Shown: positions 1 through 7,630 of the stretch, piece by piece | Layout: each line of letters starts with the position of its first letter | Numbering within the stretch: the first letter of the stretch is position 1 | Origin: CAYFZO01 sp965211995 | Lineage (GTDB): Bacteria > Pseudomonadota > Gammaproteobacteria > Poriferisulfidales > Oxydemutatoraceae | Length of the DNA: 64,000 nt | Direction of reading: 5' to 3' | Assembly: GCA_965211995.1 (NCBI GenBank) | Contig: OZ243040.1 | Location: 1,860,001-1,924,000 of the forward strand | Position numbers and translations under genes: made by a program | The notes under the pieces: generated by a model | Told to the model about the DNA's origin: nothing | Databases searched by the model: none | Seen by the model: only the letters and a program-made list of their open reading frames with translations

Positions 1-214
1 TGGCGACCGCCTCTATCTTGGCGGCAATCCGCCGTGGCGTGCATAAGGGGCGCAAATAAGCAGGTTCTAAAGCGATTTTTTCCCTCCGCAAAAAATTGTC
101 AGACTCCAATTGCTCTCTCAACGCATTTCCAAATTGCTTTGATGCTGGTCCCACTAATTCAGGCGGCAACTCCTCCGTGCCGATCTCAATCAGCAACGTG
201 CGCGATTCACTCAT
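1..214 (-). CDS. glyS: Glycyl-tRNA synthetase beta subunit, N-terminal part (runs off the window)
   Basis: Beta chain of the alpha2-beta2 bacterial glycyl-tRNA synthetase, which charges tRNA-Gly and carries the tRNA-binding domains. Only the first ~71 residues lie in the window. They show the typical start MSESRTLLIEIGTEELPPE and, later, LRPLCTPRRIAAKI, both characteristic of GlyS. The ATG at 214 overlaps the glyQ stop by 8 bp (ATGAGTGA), so the two subunits are translationally coupled. The gene is truncated only by the window edge. Confidence 0.96.
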   Translation of the reverse strand, partial: MSESRTLLIEIGTEELPPELVGPASKQFGNALREQLESDNFLRREKIALEPAYLRPLCTPRRIAAKIEAVA

Positions 215-1097
215 CGCCGCCCGCCCCGCCGTGTGTTTCGAGATACAGCGCCGCGACCGCGGCCGCGAGTTTGCGGATGCGCAGCACGTAGCGCTGGCGC
301 TCGGTCACCGAGATCGCGTGGCGTGCGTCGAGCAGGTTGAACGCGTGGGACGCGAGGATGACCTGTTCGTAAGCCGGCAGCGGCAGGCGTTTTTCGATGA
401 TCTTCCGACATTCCCGCTCGTGGTCGTCAAAATGGCGCGTCAGCACGTCGGTGTCGGCGTGCTCGAAATTGAAAGCCGAGCACTCGGCCTCGTTTTTGCG
501 GAACACGTCGCCGTAAGTCAGCGTGTTCTCGCCGATGCGGCTCCACGCCAGAGCATAAATGTCGTTCACGTTCTGCAGGTACATCGCGAGCCGTTCGAGA
601 CCGTAAGTGATCTCGCCGGTGACCGGGCGGCACTCGAGTCCGCCGACCTGCTGGAAGTAAGTGAACTGGCTGATCTCCATGCCGTCGAGCCAAATCTCCC
701 AGCCCAGCCCCCGGGCGCCGAGCGTCGGCGATTCCCAGTTGTCCTCGACGAAACGGATATCGTGCTTGAGCGGGTCGAGGCCGAGTTTTTTCAGCGAGTC
801 CAGGTATAAATCCTGAATCTCAGCGGGCGAGGGCTTGAGGATCACCTGCATCTGATAGTAATGCTGCAGGCGGTACGGGTTTTCCCCGTAGCGACCGTCG
901 CCGGGGCGCCGGCAGCCCTGCACGTAAACCGCGCGCCACGGCGCCGGGCCGATCGCGCGCAGGAAACTCGCGGGGTGAAAGGTCGCCGCGCCCATCGGCA
1001 GATCGAGCGGTTGCATCACGGCGCAACCCTGCGCCGACCAATAGTCGCTCAGGCATCGGAGCAAGTCCTGAAATGTCTGTGGGGAGGCGGTACTCAT
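207..1097 (-). CDS. glyQ: Glycyl-tRNA synthetase alpha subunit
   Basis: Catalytic alpha chain of the tetrameric glycyl-tRNA synthetase, which activates glycine with ATP. The 296-aa product from the ATG at 1097 begins MSTASPQTFQDLLRCL and contains the family core (GCAVMQPLDLPMGAATFHP, GRYGENPYRLQHYYQ, LPAYEQVILASHAFN). The reading frame is open for ~90 codons further upstream, but that stretch is low-complexity, includes a 61-bp tandem repeat and has no family similarity, so 1097 is preferred. It is followed by glyS with an 8-bp overlap. Separate glyQ and glyS genes are the usual proteobacterial arrangement. Confidence 0.97.
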   Translation of the reverse strand: MSTASPQTFQDLLRCLSDYWSAQGCAVMQPLDLPMGAATFHPASFLRAIGPAPWRAVYVQGCRRPGDGRYGENPYRLQHYYQMQVILKPSPAEIQDLYLDSLKKLGLDPLKHDIRFVEDNWESPTLGARGLGWEIWLDGMEISQFTYFQQVGGLECRPVTGEITYGLERLAMYLQNVNDIYALAWSRIGENTLTYGDVFRKNEAECSAFNFEHADTDVLTRHFDDHERECRKIIEKRLPLPAYEQVILASHAFNLLDARHAISVTERQRYVLRIRKLAAAVAALYLETHGGAGGDE

Positions 1098-1250
1098 CGG
1101 CGATTGCGGCGTCGGTGCAAGTATATAGCGAGTCAGTCCGCAAGGTGTTTCGGTTTGTGCCATCCGATCTGTGAGCGTTTCCCCGGCGTGCCCGTGCAAT
1201 GTCTCGTCCGCCCGCGACGACGCCTCTTTCAAATTCATTGCAGCGGGCAG

Positions 1251-1404
1251 GCACGGTTGATTGTGCAGGGATGACACGGCGGAGTTGCTTAACGGGCTGT
1301 CCTGCGCTGAGGCACGGTTGCGCGTGCGGGGATGACATGGCGGGGTTGCTTGACGGGCTGCCCCACGCTGAGGCATGGCTGTCCACGCAGGAATAACACG
1401 GCAT
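1251..1404. repeat. Tandem repeat, 2.5 copies of a 61-bp unit
   Basis: Units begin at 1251, 1312 and 1373 (GCACGGTTG / GCACGGTTG / GCATGGCTG). Copies one and two span the full 61 bp with several substitutions and the third stops after ~32 bp. They lie in the 486-bp gap between glyQ and rpsT (1098-1583). Apart from a probable rpsT promoter at its right end I see no gene in this gap. On the minus strand the units extend the glyQ frame, but the translation resembles no known protein. Confidence 0.8.
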
Positions 1405-1522
1405 CTCTTCAGCCTGCGGGCGGCGAAAATGGCGCATTGCGTTTTGCGTCCCCGGATTAGGGCGGTTGCGCTTTGAAGAAATGGGGCGTGCCTGCTTTGG
1501 GCCTACAACTCCCGGCTTACGG

Positions 1523-1551
1523 TTGACAACCGGGCGCCGGGTCAGCATAGT
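1523..1551 (+). promoter_or_regulatory. Probable sigma-70 promoter of rpsT
   Basis: TTGACA (1523-1528), 17-bp spacer, CATAGT (1546-1551). Transcription would start near 1558, about 26 nt before the rpsT ATG. The -35 is a consensus match and the -10 matches four of six bases. The spacer contains the palindrome CCGGGCGCCGGG. Confidence 0.55.
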
Positions 1552-1583
1552 GAGCGGCTTTTCGGGTCGTGGAAGATTAAACA

Positions 1584-1847
1584 ATGGCGAATACTCAGTC
1601 AGCCGGCAAGCGTGCGCGGCAGGGTGAAAAGCGCAGGCTGCACAGCGCAGGTTTGCGCTCGCGTTTGCGCACTTACGTCAAGCGGGTGTTCAAAGCCGTC
1701 GCCGACGGCGATCACGACAAGGCGCAAGCGGCTTACCGCGAGGCGGTGCCGGTCATAGACGCCGGCGTCGGCAAGGGGTTGCTGCACAAGAACAAGGCGG
1801 CCCGCCATAAGCGCCGTCTGAACGCGCGCATCCGCGACTTGGCTTGA
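1584..1847 (+). CDS. rpsT: 30S ribosomal protein S20
   Basis: Small 16S rRNA-binding protein of the 30S subunit. The 87-residue product begins MANTQSAGKRARQGEKRRLH and ends LNARIRDLA, is Lys/Arg-rich and has the normal S20 length. In many gammaproteobacteria rpsT is encoded near proB and obgE on the opposite strand, as here. Its last ~60 bp plus ~75 bp of downstream DNA are repeated twice more directly downstream (to about 2167), leaving gene-tail fossils of S20 in the spacer. Confidence 0.98.
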   Translation: MANTQSAGKRARQGEKRRLHSAGLRSRLRTYVKRVFKAVADGDHDKAQAAYREAVPVIDAGVGKGLLHKNKAARHKRRLNARIRDLA

Positions 1848-2167
1848 CTGCCCGGGGTCTGAGCGCTGCGGTCTGAGCGCCGAGCGTTGCGGCTGCCCGT
1901 CTTTCGGTTTATCCGCTGACAAGAACGAAGGCGGCCTGCCATAAGCGTCGTCTGAACGCGCGCATCCGCGACTTGATTTGACTGCTCGGGGTCTGAGCGC
2001 TGCGGTCTGAGCGCCGAGCGTTGCGGTTGCCCGTCTTTCGGTTTATCCGCTGACAAGAACGAAGGCGGCCTGCCATAAGCGTCGTCTGAACGCGCGCATC
2101 CGCGACTTGGTTTGACTGCCCGGGGTCTGAGCGTTGCGGTCTGAGCGCCGGGCGTTGCGGTTGCCCG
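1788..2167. repeat. Tandem triplication of the rpsT 3' end plus downstream spacer (~134-bp period)
   Basis: Three consecutive copies start at about 1788, 1921 and 2055. The first is the real 3' end of rpsT (AAGAACAAGGCGGCC...) and its downstream spacer. Copies two and three carry the same S20-derived coding tail (GCGCATCCGCGACTTG...) and the same spacer with few substitutions. Copy three loses identity near 2167. The 348-bp gap between rpsT and proB consists almost entirely of these copies, and I see no other gene in it. Confidence 0.9.
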
Positions 2168-2195
2168 TCCGCTGGTTTGCCCGTTTGATTGATTC

Positions 2196-3326
2196 TCAAG
2201 CCGCCGCGACGACCATCAGGTTGTCGCAGTGGATCACTTCCGGTTCGTAGCCGCCGCCGATTATTTTTAGCACCTCTTTGCTGTGCTTGCCGATGATGCT
2301 GCGCGTCTCGTCGGCGCTGTAGTTGGTCAGGCCGTGGGCGATGACGTCGCCGGCGGGGTTGCGGCACAGCACCGGGTCGCCGCGCCCGAAAGCGCCTTCG
2401 ACCGCGGTGACGCCGATCGGCAGCAGGCTGTTGCCGCCTTGCGCGAGCGCCGTGCATGCGCCCTCGTCGAGGCTCAGCGAACCGCAAGGCTTGAGTCCCG
2501 CGATCCACTGCTTGCGCGCGGCGAACGACTGCTTGTCGGTGTGCAGTTGGGTGCCGACCGTCTCGCCGCGCATCACGCGCGCGATGACCTGCCGCTCGCG
2601 CCCCGAGGCGATGATCGTTGCGGTGCCCGACAGCGCCGCGCGCCGCGCCGCCGCGACTTTGGTGATCATGCCGCCGCGCCCGAGTGTGCCGATGCTGGGC
2701 CCCGCCGCGCGGTCGAGTTGCGGGTCGTTGACGTCGGCGCTTTTGATCAACCGCGCGTTGTCGTGCTGTGCCGGGTCGGCGTCGTACAGCCCGTCGCGGT
2801 CGGTCAGGATCAGCAGTTGGTCGGCATCGATCAGGTTTGCGGTGAGTGCCGCGAGCGTGTCGTTGTCGCCGAGTTGGATCTCTTCGGTTGCGACCGCGTC
2901 GTTTTCGTTCACCACCGGGATTACGTCGAGGTCGAGCAGGGTGGTCAGCGTCGAGCGTGCGTTCAAGTAGCGCCCGCGGTTGCTCAGGTCCTCGTGCGTC
3001 AGCAGCACCTGCGCGGCGTGCAAGCCGTGGTTGCTGAACTGCGCTTCGTAGGCGTGTATCAGCCCCGTCTGACCGGTCGCGGCGGCGGCCTGGATCCGAT
3101 GCAGGCGGTGCGGACGCCGCTTCCAGCCGAGGCGGCGCACGCCCTCGGCGATCGAACCCGACGACACCAGCACGATCTGTTTGCCCTCGCACTTGAGCGC
3201 CGCGACCTGCTCCGCCCAGTCGCGGATCGCGGCATGGTCGAGGCCGCAGCCGTCGCCGGTGATCAGCGAAGTGCCGATCTTGATGACCCAGCGCCGGGCG
3301 TCGGTTTCAGTTGGGTTCTTGTTCAT
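2196..3326 (-). CDS. proB: Glutamate 5-kinase
   Basis: First step of proline synthesis: phosphorylates L-glutamate to glutamyl-5-phosphate. The 376-aa product has the amino-acid-kinase domain (WVIKIGTSLITGDG near residue 14, IVLVSSGSIAEG near 51, VIPVVNENDAVATEEI near 135, GTLGRGGMITKV near 213) and a C-terminal PUA domain (from about residue 280, ending MVVAAA), as in long-form ProB. It is downstream of obgE on the same strand. A 90-bp tandem duplication separates the two genes, so a second copy of the proB start region lies inside the obgE 3' end, but its frame stops after 24 codons. Confidence 0.97.
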   Translation of the reverse strand: MNKNPTETDARRWVIKIGTSLITGDGCGLDHAAIRDWAEQVAALKCEGKQIVLVSSGSIAEGVRRLGWKRRPHRLHRIQAAAATGQTGLIHAYEAQFSNHGLHAAQVLLTHEDLSNRGRYLNARSTLTTLLDLDVIPVVNENDAVATEEIQLGDNDTLAALTANLIDADQLLILTDRDGLYDADPAQHDNARLIKSADVNDPQLDRAAGPSIGTLGRGGMITKVAAARRAALSGTATIIASGRERQVIARVMRGETVGTQLHTDKQSFAARKQWIAGLKPCGSLSLDEGACTALAQGGNSLLPIGVTAVEGAFGRGDPVLCRNPAGDVIAHGLTNYSADETRSIIGKHSKEVLKIIGGGYEPEVIHCDNLMVVAAA

Positions 3327-3470
3327 CGTTCAGGAATTTCATCACGGCTTGCTTGAGCGGTTCAAGTCCGTGTTGTGCCGGCGCCGGGCGTCGGTTTCAG
3401 TTGAGTTCTTGTTCATCGTTCAGGAATTTCATCACGGCTTGCTTGAGCGGTTCAAGTCCGCGTTGTGCCG
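3291..3470. repeat. Tandem duplication (2 x 90 bp) at the obgE-proB junction
   Basis: 3291-3380 and 3381-3470 are near-identical. Each copy carries the last ~24 codons of obgE and the first ~12 codons of proB. In the upstream copy the obgE tail is used and ends at 3397. In the downstream copy the proB ATG (3326) is used. In each copy the proB ATG lies inside the obgE tail, which suggests the genes originally overlapped by ~20 bp before duplication. Confidence 0.9.
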
Positions 3471-4416
3471 GCGCCGATATAAAGAATATCGGTTTTTTCC
3501 AGTTGAGGGCGGCGCTCAGTCCGCGGCGGCGTTCCTCAAGCGTGTCCGCATCAAGCAGGTCGGTTTTCGTGCACACCAGCCAGCGCGCACGCCGCGCCAG
3601 TTCATCGCTGAAGGCGGTAAGTTCCTTTTCTATCGTGCGCGCCGCGTCCGCTGCGGCTTGCGCGTCGGCGCCGCCGAGGTCCACCAGATGCAGCAGCAAT
3701 CGCGTTCGTTGCACGTGCTTGAGGAAGCGGAGGCCGAGGCCGCTGCCTTCGGCGGCGCCTTCGATCAACCCCGGCAGGTCGGCAACGACGAAGCTCCGCC
3801 AGCGCCCGACCCGCACGACGCCGAGCGACGGGTGCAGCGTCGTGAACGGATAGTTGCCGACCTTCGGATGCGCGGCACTGATTGCGCCGAGCAGGGTGGA
3901 TTTGCCGGCGTTGGGCAGGCCGACGAGCCCGACGTCGGAGAGCAGTTTGAGTTCGAGCGCGAGTGTGCGTTCGTCGCCTTCCCGCCCCGGCGTGCTCTGT
4001 CTCGGGGTGCGGTTGGTCGAGCTTTTGAAGCGCGTGTTGCCGAGGCCGTGTGCGCCGCCGCGCGCAACCAGCAGCCGCTGTCCGTCGCGGGTCATGTCGC
4101 CGATGGTCTCGTCGGTGTCGCGGTTGTTGACCAGCGTGCCGACCGGCACCGCGATCAGCAGGTCTTTGCCGCTTTTACCGGCGCGCGTCTTGCCCATGCC
4201 GTGACCGCCGCGCGCGGCTTCGAACCGGCGCTTGTAGCGGAAGTCAACCAGCGTGTTGAGCCTTTCGTCGGCGACCACGTACACCGAGCCGCCGTCGCCG
4301 CCGTCGCCGCCGTCGGGACCGCCGCGCGGGACAAAGCGTTCGCGCCGGAAACTCACACAGCCGTTGCCGCCGTCGCCCGCGTGCACGGTGATATGCGCTT
4401 CATCAACAAATTTCAT
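3397..4416 (-). CDS. obgE: Obg family GTPase (ribosome assembly, CgtA)
   Basis: Essential GTPase that binds 50S precursors and ppGpp. The 339-aa product begins MKFVDEAHITVHAGDGGNGC with the Gly-rich Obg fold, including a tandem Gly-Asp-Gly stretch (PDGGDGGDGG) near residue 35. The G domain has G1 GLPNAGKST (near 167), G3 DLPGLIEG (near 213) and G4 TKTDL (near 283). The acidic C-terminal tail of E. coli ObgE is short here. It lies between rpmA and proB as in many proteobacteria. Its stop is inside the 90-bp duplication, so the last ~24 residues exist in a second, untranslated copy. Confidence 0.97.
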   Translation of the reverse strand: MKFVDEAHITVHAGDGGNGCVSFRRERFVPRGGPDGGDGGDGGSVYVVADERLNTLVDFRYKRRFEAARGGHGMGKTRAGKSGKDLLIAVPVGTLVNNRDTDETIGDMTRDGQRLLVARGGAHGLGNTRFKSSTNRTPRQSTPGREGDERTLALELKLLSDVGLVGLPNAGKSTLLGAISAAHPKVGNYPFTTLHPSLGVVRVGRWRSFVVADLPGLIEGAAEGSGLGLRFLKHVQRTRLLLHLVDLGGADAQAAADAARTIEKELTAFSDELARRARWLVCTKTDLLDADTLEERRRGLSAALNWKKPIFFISAPAQRGLEPLKQAVMKFLNDEQELN

Positions 4417-4561
4417 CGTCTAGCCCGCATTTCTCACCGAGCGGCGTGAAAATCGCGCCGGGTTTTTGTCTGACGGCGGGTGCTCGCGGCCAAAAGCATG
4501 GTGGTCGCTGCGCTGGAGCGAAGCCCGCAAGGCTTCGGCGAGTCTTGCAGGAGAGGAATGT

Positions 4562-4819
4562 TTAGAGCGGGGCGATGCTGACAAAGCGTCGCTTGTGTGC
4601 GCCTTTGCGCGCGAACACGACGCGCCCGGCGATTTTCGCGTACAGCGTGTGGTCGTTGCCGCAGCCGACGTTCTCTCCGGGGTGGAAGCGGGTGCCGCGC
4701 TGGCGAATCAGGATGTTGCCCGCCTTGACGATCTCGTCGCCGAATTTTTTCACGCCGAGCCGTTTGGATTCGGAGTCGCGGCCGTTGCGGGTGCTGCCCC
4801 CTGCTTTTTTATGTGCCAT
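4562..4819 (-). CDS. rpmA: 50S ribosomal protein L27
   Basis: Large-subunit protein whose N-terminal arm reaches the peptidyl transferase centre. The 85-aa product begins MAHKKAGGSTRNGRDS and contains ILIRQRGTRFHPGENVG, the L27 signature. It starts with Met-Ala-His-Lys directly, so no Firmicute-type cleavable extension is present. It follows rplU by 21 bp in the usual rplU-rpmA pair. 145 bp separate it from obgE. Confidence 0.98.
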   Translation of the reverse strand: MAHKKAGGSTRNGRDSESKRLGVKKFGDEIVKAGNILIRQRGTRFHPGENVGCGNDHTLYAKIAGRVVFARKGAHKRRFVSIAPL

Positions 4820-4840
4820 AAACGTTGTTCCCGTTTCGGT

Positions 4841-5155
4841 TTATCCGGAGATGCCGGTGATGCGCACTTCGGTGTACGACTGGCGGTGTCCGGCGTGGCG
4901 CAGATAGGATTTGCGGCGGCGAAATTTGATCACTTTGATCTTCTTTCCGCGTCCGTGCGCGACGACCTCGCCTGCGACCTTGCCGCTTGCGAGATAAGGC
5001 GTGCCGACCTCGAGATTGCCGTCGTTTTCAAGCAGCAGAACCTTGTCGAAATTGACGGACTCCCCCGTCTCCGCTGCGAGTTTTTCGACGCGGATCACGT
5101 CGCCTTCGCTGACGCGATACTGCTTGCCGCCGGTGGCGATGACTGCGTAATACAT
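4841..5155 (-). CDS. rplU: 50S ribosomal protein L21
   Basis: 23S rRNA-binding protein of the large subunit. The 104-aa product begins MYYAVIATGGKQYRVSEGD and ends YTEVRITGISG, normal for L21. The frame is open further upstream (to 5329) but only the ATG at 5155 gives the conserved N-terminus. First gene of rplU-rpmA-obgE-proB. It is divergent from the glycosyltransferase gene, with about 106 bp between the two starts. Confidence 0.98.
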   Translation of the reverse strand: MYYAVIATGGKQYRVSEGDVIRVEKLAAETGESVNFDKVLLLENDGNLEVGTPYLASGKVAGEVVAHGRGKKIKVIKFRRRKSYLRHAGHRQSYTEVRITGISG

Positions 5156-5261
5156 GGTCGGTGGTTTTGTCCGAAGAGGGGCGTATTTTAATGATGTGCG
5201 ACGCGGAGTCAATAAAAGCCATGCTATATTGCGGGGTAGTGCTGATTCAGGAAATACGCCG

Positions 5262-6134
5262 TTGCCGCGCCGACCCATCACCCGCATTTTCGTCGTCAAT
5301 CCCCCGGTTCTCGGAAAACAGCGGCGCAAGGCTTTCGAGAAGCAATTTCAAGGTTGGCGGAAGCCGCCGCCGCCCATTGCCTACGCCGGGGTCAATAAAA
5401 ACCATCTGGATCTTGGAAAGGGGTCTGAATACCGGCATTTGATCAACGACAATCGCCCCCCGTGGGTCAAACTGAGATTGCGCTTGGGCTGGGAAAAACA
5501 CGCGGAAAATTTCAGACAAAAATACGACCCCATGCTGCGGCAGGCGGATTGGGTGACCGAGGTTCTGCCGATCGGGCACTTGGCTTGCACTTTGTCGCAT
5601 ATAGAGGTCTGGAAACTTTGCCGCGACGTTCCGGATGACGGCCTGTGCATGATCGTGGAAGACGACGCCCTGATAAATCCCGCGATAGAGTTCGGCGGAA
5701 TCGAATGGCCGGAGACGGCGGACTTTCTTCACCTGTGGCCCGGCGGTATCGGCTTTTACGAAAAATATTCGGACGATTACGTGAAAATCGTGCCTAAGTG
5801 GCAACCGGACCGTTGTAACTGGACCGCCTTAGGCTACCTCATCACGCCGGCCTGCGCGCGTCGTTTCTTAGCGGAATTGATTCCCTATATCGTCAACCGA
5901 ACGGTGGACGTGGAAATGTGTTATCGGGGCACGCCCAACGCTTTCGCCGTGAGAAAGCCGTGGGTGCGTCCGATGCACACCACCAGCCTGATAGTGCGAA
6001 CGACCCAGTTGCATACGCTGGCCCGCCGGGCGGCTTACCGCATCAAGGCATTGTTTCCCGAGTCGTTCCGCGCGCGCCATCCTTTCTGGCTGAAAGAGCA
6101 GGAGCAGCAGTTCGACGAACCGCAACTCAAGTAA
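5262..6134 (+). CDS. Glycosyltransferase family 25 (LOS/LPS-type galactosyltransferase)
   Basis: Likely transfers a sugar to lipooligosaccharide core or another surface glycan. The ~290-aa product has the GT25 layout: an N-terminal strand ITRIFVVNPP, then GHLACTLSHIEVWKL, and the acidic motif MIVEDDALI, where the DxD-like metal/nucleotide-sugar residues lie. No ATG precedes the conserved start. TTG at 5262 (LPRRPITRIFVVN) with AGGA about 9 nt upstream is the best start, because the frame further upstream has no family similarity. It stands alone, so the acceptor sugar cannot be inferred. Confidence 0.8.
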   Translation: MPRRPITRIFVVNPPVLGKQRRKAFEKQFQGWRKPPPPIAYAGVNKNHLDLGKGSEYRHLINDNRPPWVKLRLRLGWEKHAENFRQKYDPMLRQADWVTEVLPIGHLACTLSHIEVWKLCRDVPDDGLCMIVEDDALINPAIEFGGIEWPETADFLHLWPGGIGFYEKYSDDYVKIVPKWQPDRCNWTALGYLITPACARRFLAELIPYIVNRTVDVEMCYRGTPNAFAVRKPWVRPMHTTSLIVRTTQLHTLARRAAYRIKALFPESFRARHPFWLKEQEQQFDEPQLK

Positions 6135-6156
6135 GCACCGCAAACGCCCGGCGTGG

Positions 6157-6489
6157 TTAGTCGTCCTGATGGCGTGCGCGAGCGTCTTTGGCGACGTCGT
6201 TGGCGTAGAACTCGCGAATGGATTCGACCGACTCAAGACGGTTGGCGCCGGAACCGACCAGGCACATCCCGTTTTGGTCGCAACCCCACAGCAGGTAGGG
6301 CGTGAAGTTTTTCAGGTCGTCCGGAAACTGCGCCTGATGCGGGACGCCGCCGGGCTCGACCTTGTCCGCCGAGCCTTGCCGGCGGAGATTCTGCTTGATG
6401 CGCGCCAACTCGTCTTTCAGGGTATTTGTGTCCTGGCCGTCCCATTGACCGACAACGGCGCCTTGTTTGGAAACAATGTCGTCGGACAT
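6157..6489 (-). CDS. Hypothetical protein, 110 aa
   Basis: Reading frame from ATG 6489 (MSDDIVSKQGAVVGQWDGQD) to 6157, immediately downstream of the tRNA-Val gene on the same strand. It is hydrophilic with no signal peptide or membrane segment, and has a central Pro/Trp-rich part (DLKNFTPYLLWGCDQNG) and an acidic C-terminus. I do not recognise a family. The composition and lack of a longer antisense frame suggest it is real. It could be co-transcribed with tRNA-Val. Confidence 0.55.
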   Translation of the reverse strand: MSDDIVSKQGAVVGQWDGQDTNTLKDELARIKQNLRRQGSADKVEPGGVPHQAQFPDDLKNFTPYLLWGCDQNGMCLVGSGANRLESVESIREFYANDVAKDARARHQDD

Positions 6490-6522
6490 TTACTTTTTGC
6501 CTCCCGTTTCGTGCGTGTTCGG

Positions 6523-6599
6523 TGGTGGGCGCGGCTGGATTCGAACCAGCGACCCCCGCCATGTGAAGACGATGCTCTAACCGGCTGAGCTACGCGCCC
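6523..6599 (-). tRNA. tRNA-Val (anticodon CAC)
   Basis: Minus-strand cloverleaf of 77 nt. Acceptor GGGCGCG pairs with CGCGCCC, the D arm is GCTC...GAGC, and the anticodon stem has loop TTCACAT with CAC at 6565-6563. The T arm GCTGG-TTCGAAT-CCAGC is canonical, and a discriminator A precedes an encoded CCA. It decodes GUG. The intact stems and encoded CCA make the call firm. Confidence 0.95.
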
Positions 6600-6844
6600 T
6601 GATCTCTCCAAGTTTACCAGCATCCGCCGCCCGAGTGACCGGAGGCGACGGGCAGGCCGGGCTGATTTTCCGCACCATCTCCAAAGCGGGCGCTTGAGCC
6701 TGAGCCCGGCGAGGGGCGGGCAACTTTGGGGCCAGGTTTTCGCGTCGTCTTATCAAAGATATATCGGCGGGGAGGCGAGTCGGCCTGTCGCCGTTGCAGG
6801 CCACTGTTCCGGTATAATCCAAGCCGCGACGCGGAGTTTGAACG

Positions 6845-7045
6845 ATGACCAAACAAGAAAAAATCAAAAAGATGCTTGAGATGCAGAAGAAATTCATCGC
6901 CAAAGAGCATCAAAGCGGCGTGACGATGGAAGAGTACTTCGTGCCCGGCGACGGCTCTCCGCTGAAAGACTACCGCGAGGAGTACATGAAACTCGCGATG
7001 GAAGTGGTGGACGACGCGCACGAGGAAGTCGGCTCTCGGCGCTGA
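6845..7045 (+). CDS. Small conserved hypothetical protein, 66 aa
   Basis: Hydrophilic, Lys- and Glu-rich product (MTKQEKIKKMLEMQKKFIA ... EEYMKLAMEVVDDAHEEVG). It resembles a short uncharacterised protein found in several gammaproteobacteria, as far as I can recall. No membrane segment or metal motif is visible, and the sequence predicts mostly helix. A TATAAT box at 6813-6818 is well placed as -10 for this gene, although no good -35 is visible. It precedes the 116-aa gene at 7110. The function is unknown. Confidence 0.7.
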   Translation: MTKQEKIKKMLEMQKKFIAKEHQSGVTMEEYFVPGDGSPLKDYREEYMKLAMEVVDDAHEEVGSRR

Positions 7046-7109
7046 GGTTCGCGCCGCATCAACCCGGTGCCTGCGTTGGGGATTGCGCCGTGCGGACGCC
7101 CGGCCTCAG

Positions 7110-7460
7110 ATGACCCTGAATATCACGATCAACGGCAAGCGTCATCCGGTGGAAGTGCCGGAGTCCTTGCTCAATGAGGCGGACGACTTCTTTCGCAAGA
7201 TCGACCGCGACATGGACCGCGGCTACCAAATGAGCCGGCAGTGGGTCGAGCGGCCGAGCGTCGAGCAGCGCTGCCAGATCGTCGCCGACCGTATTCTCAC
7301 CGCCGTTCACCAGAAGAACCGCGCGCTGGTCGGTCTTGGAAGCGCCTATATTCTGAAACACATGCCGGGCGTCAGCCACGTGCGCATAGACACTTCCGGC
7401 GACATGACGCAGACGCTGTTTGAGTTCGGGGAGAGGCCGGAAGACAGACCCGCAAATTAA
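7110..7460 (+). CDS. Conserved hypothetical protein, 116 aa
   Basis: Product from ATG 7110: MTLNITINGKRHPVEVPESL, then VERPSVEQRCQIVADRIL and YILKHMPGVSHVRIDTSGDM. It looks like a small soluble alpha/beta protein with an N-terminal beta hairpin. I recall similar uncharacterised proteins in sulfur-oxidising and related gammaproteobacteria but no assigned function. A nine-codon upstream extension (to 7083) is possible but not conserved-looking. It probably forms an operon with the 66-aa gene 64 bp upstream. Confidence 0.68.
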   Translation: MTLNITINGKRHPVEVPESLLNEADDFFRKIDRDMDRGYQMSRQWVERPSVEQRCQIVADRILTAVHQKNRALVGLGSAYILKHMPGVSHVRIDTSGDMTQTLFEFGERPEDRPAN

Positions 7461-7630
7461 CCCGGGTTAGGGAACGGGAAAATTCAGCCCGCTATACCGG
7501 TGCGGTGATTTTCAACCGGCGTATCGAGGGAGAAGCGGAGGCGGCGCTTGATGGCCGTCATTTCCACGCGAACGCTCTTTCCAACGCGCAAGGTTTGTCC
7601 TTGATCCGTGCGCTCGCGTCAAGTCGGGTG

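Noticed and set aside
1098..1376. Upstream extension of glyQ by 93 codons
   Set aside because: Sequence is a 61-bp tandem repeat and low-complexity; GlyQ starts conservatively at 1097.
5155..5261. N-terminal extension of the glycosyltransferase to 5154
   Set aside because: It would overlap the rplU start region and has no family similarity; TTG 5262 fits the conserved N-terminus and has AGGA upstream.
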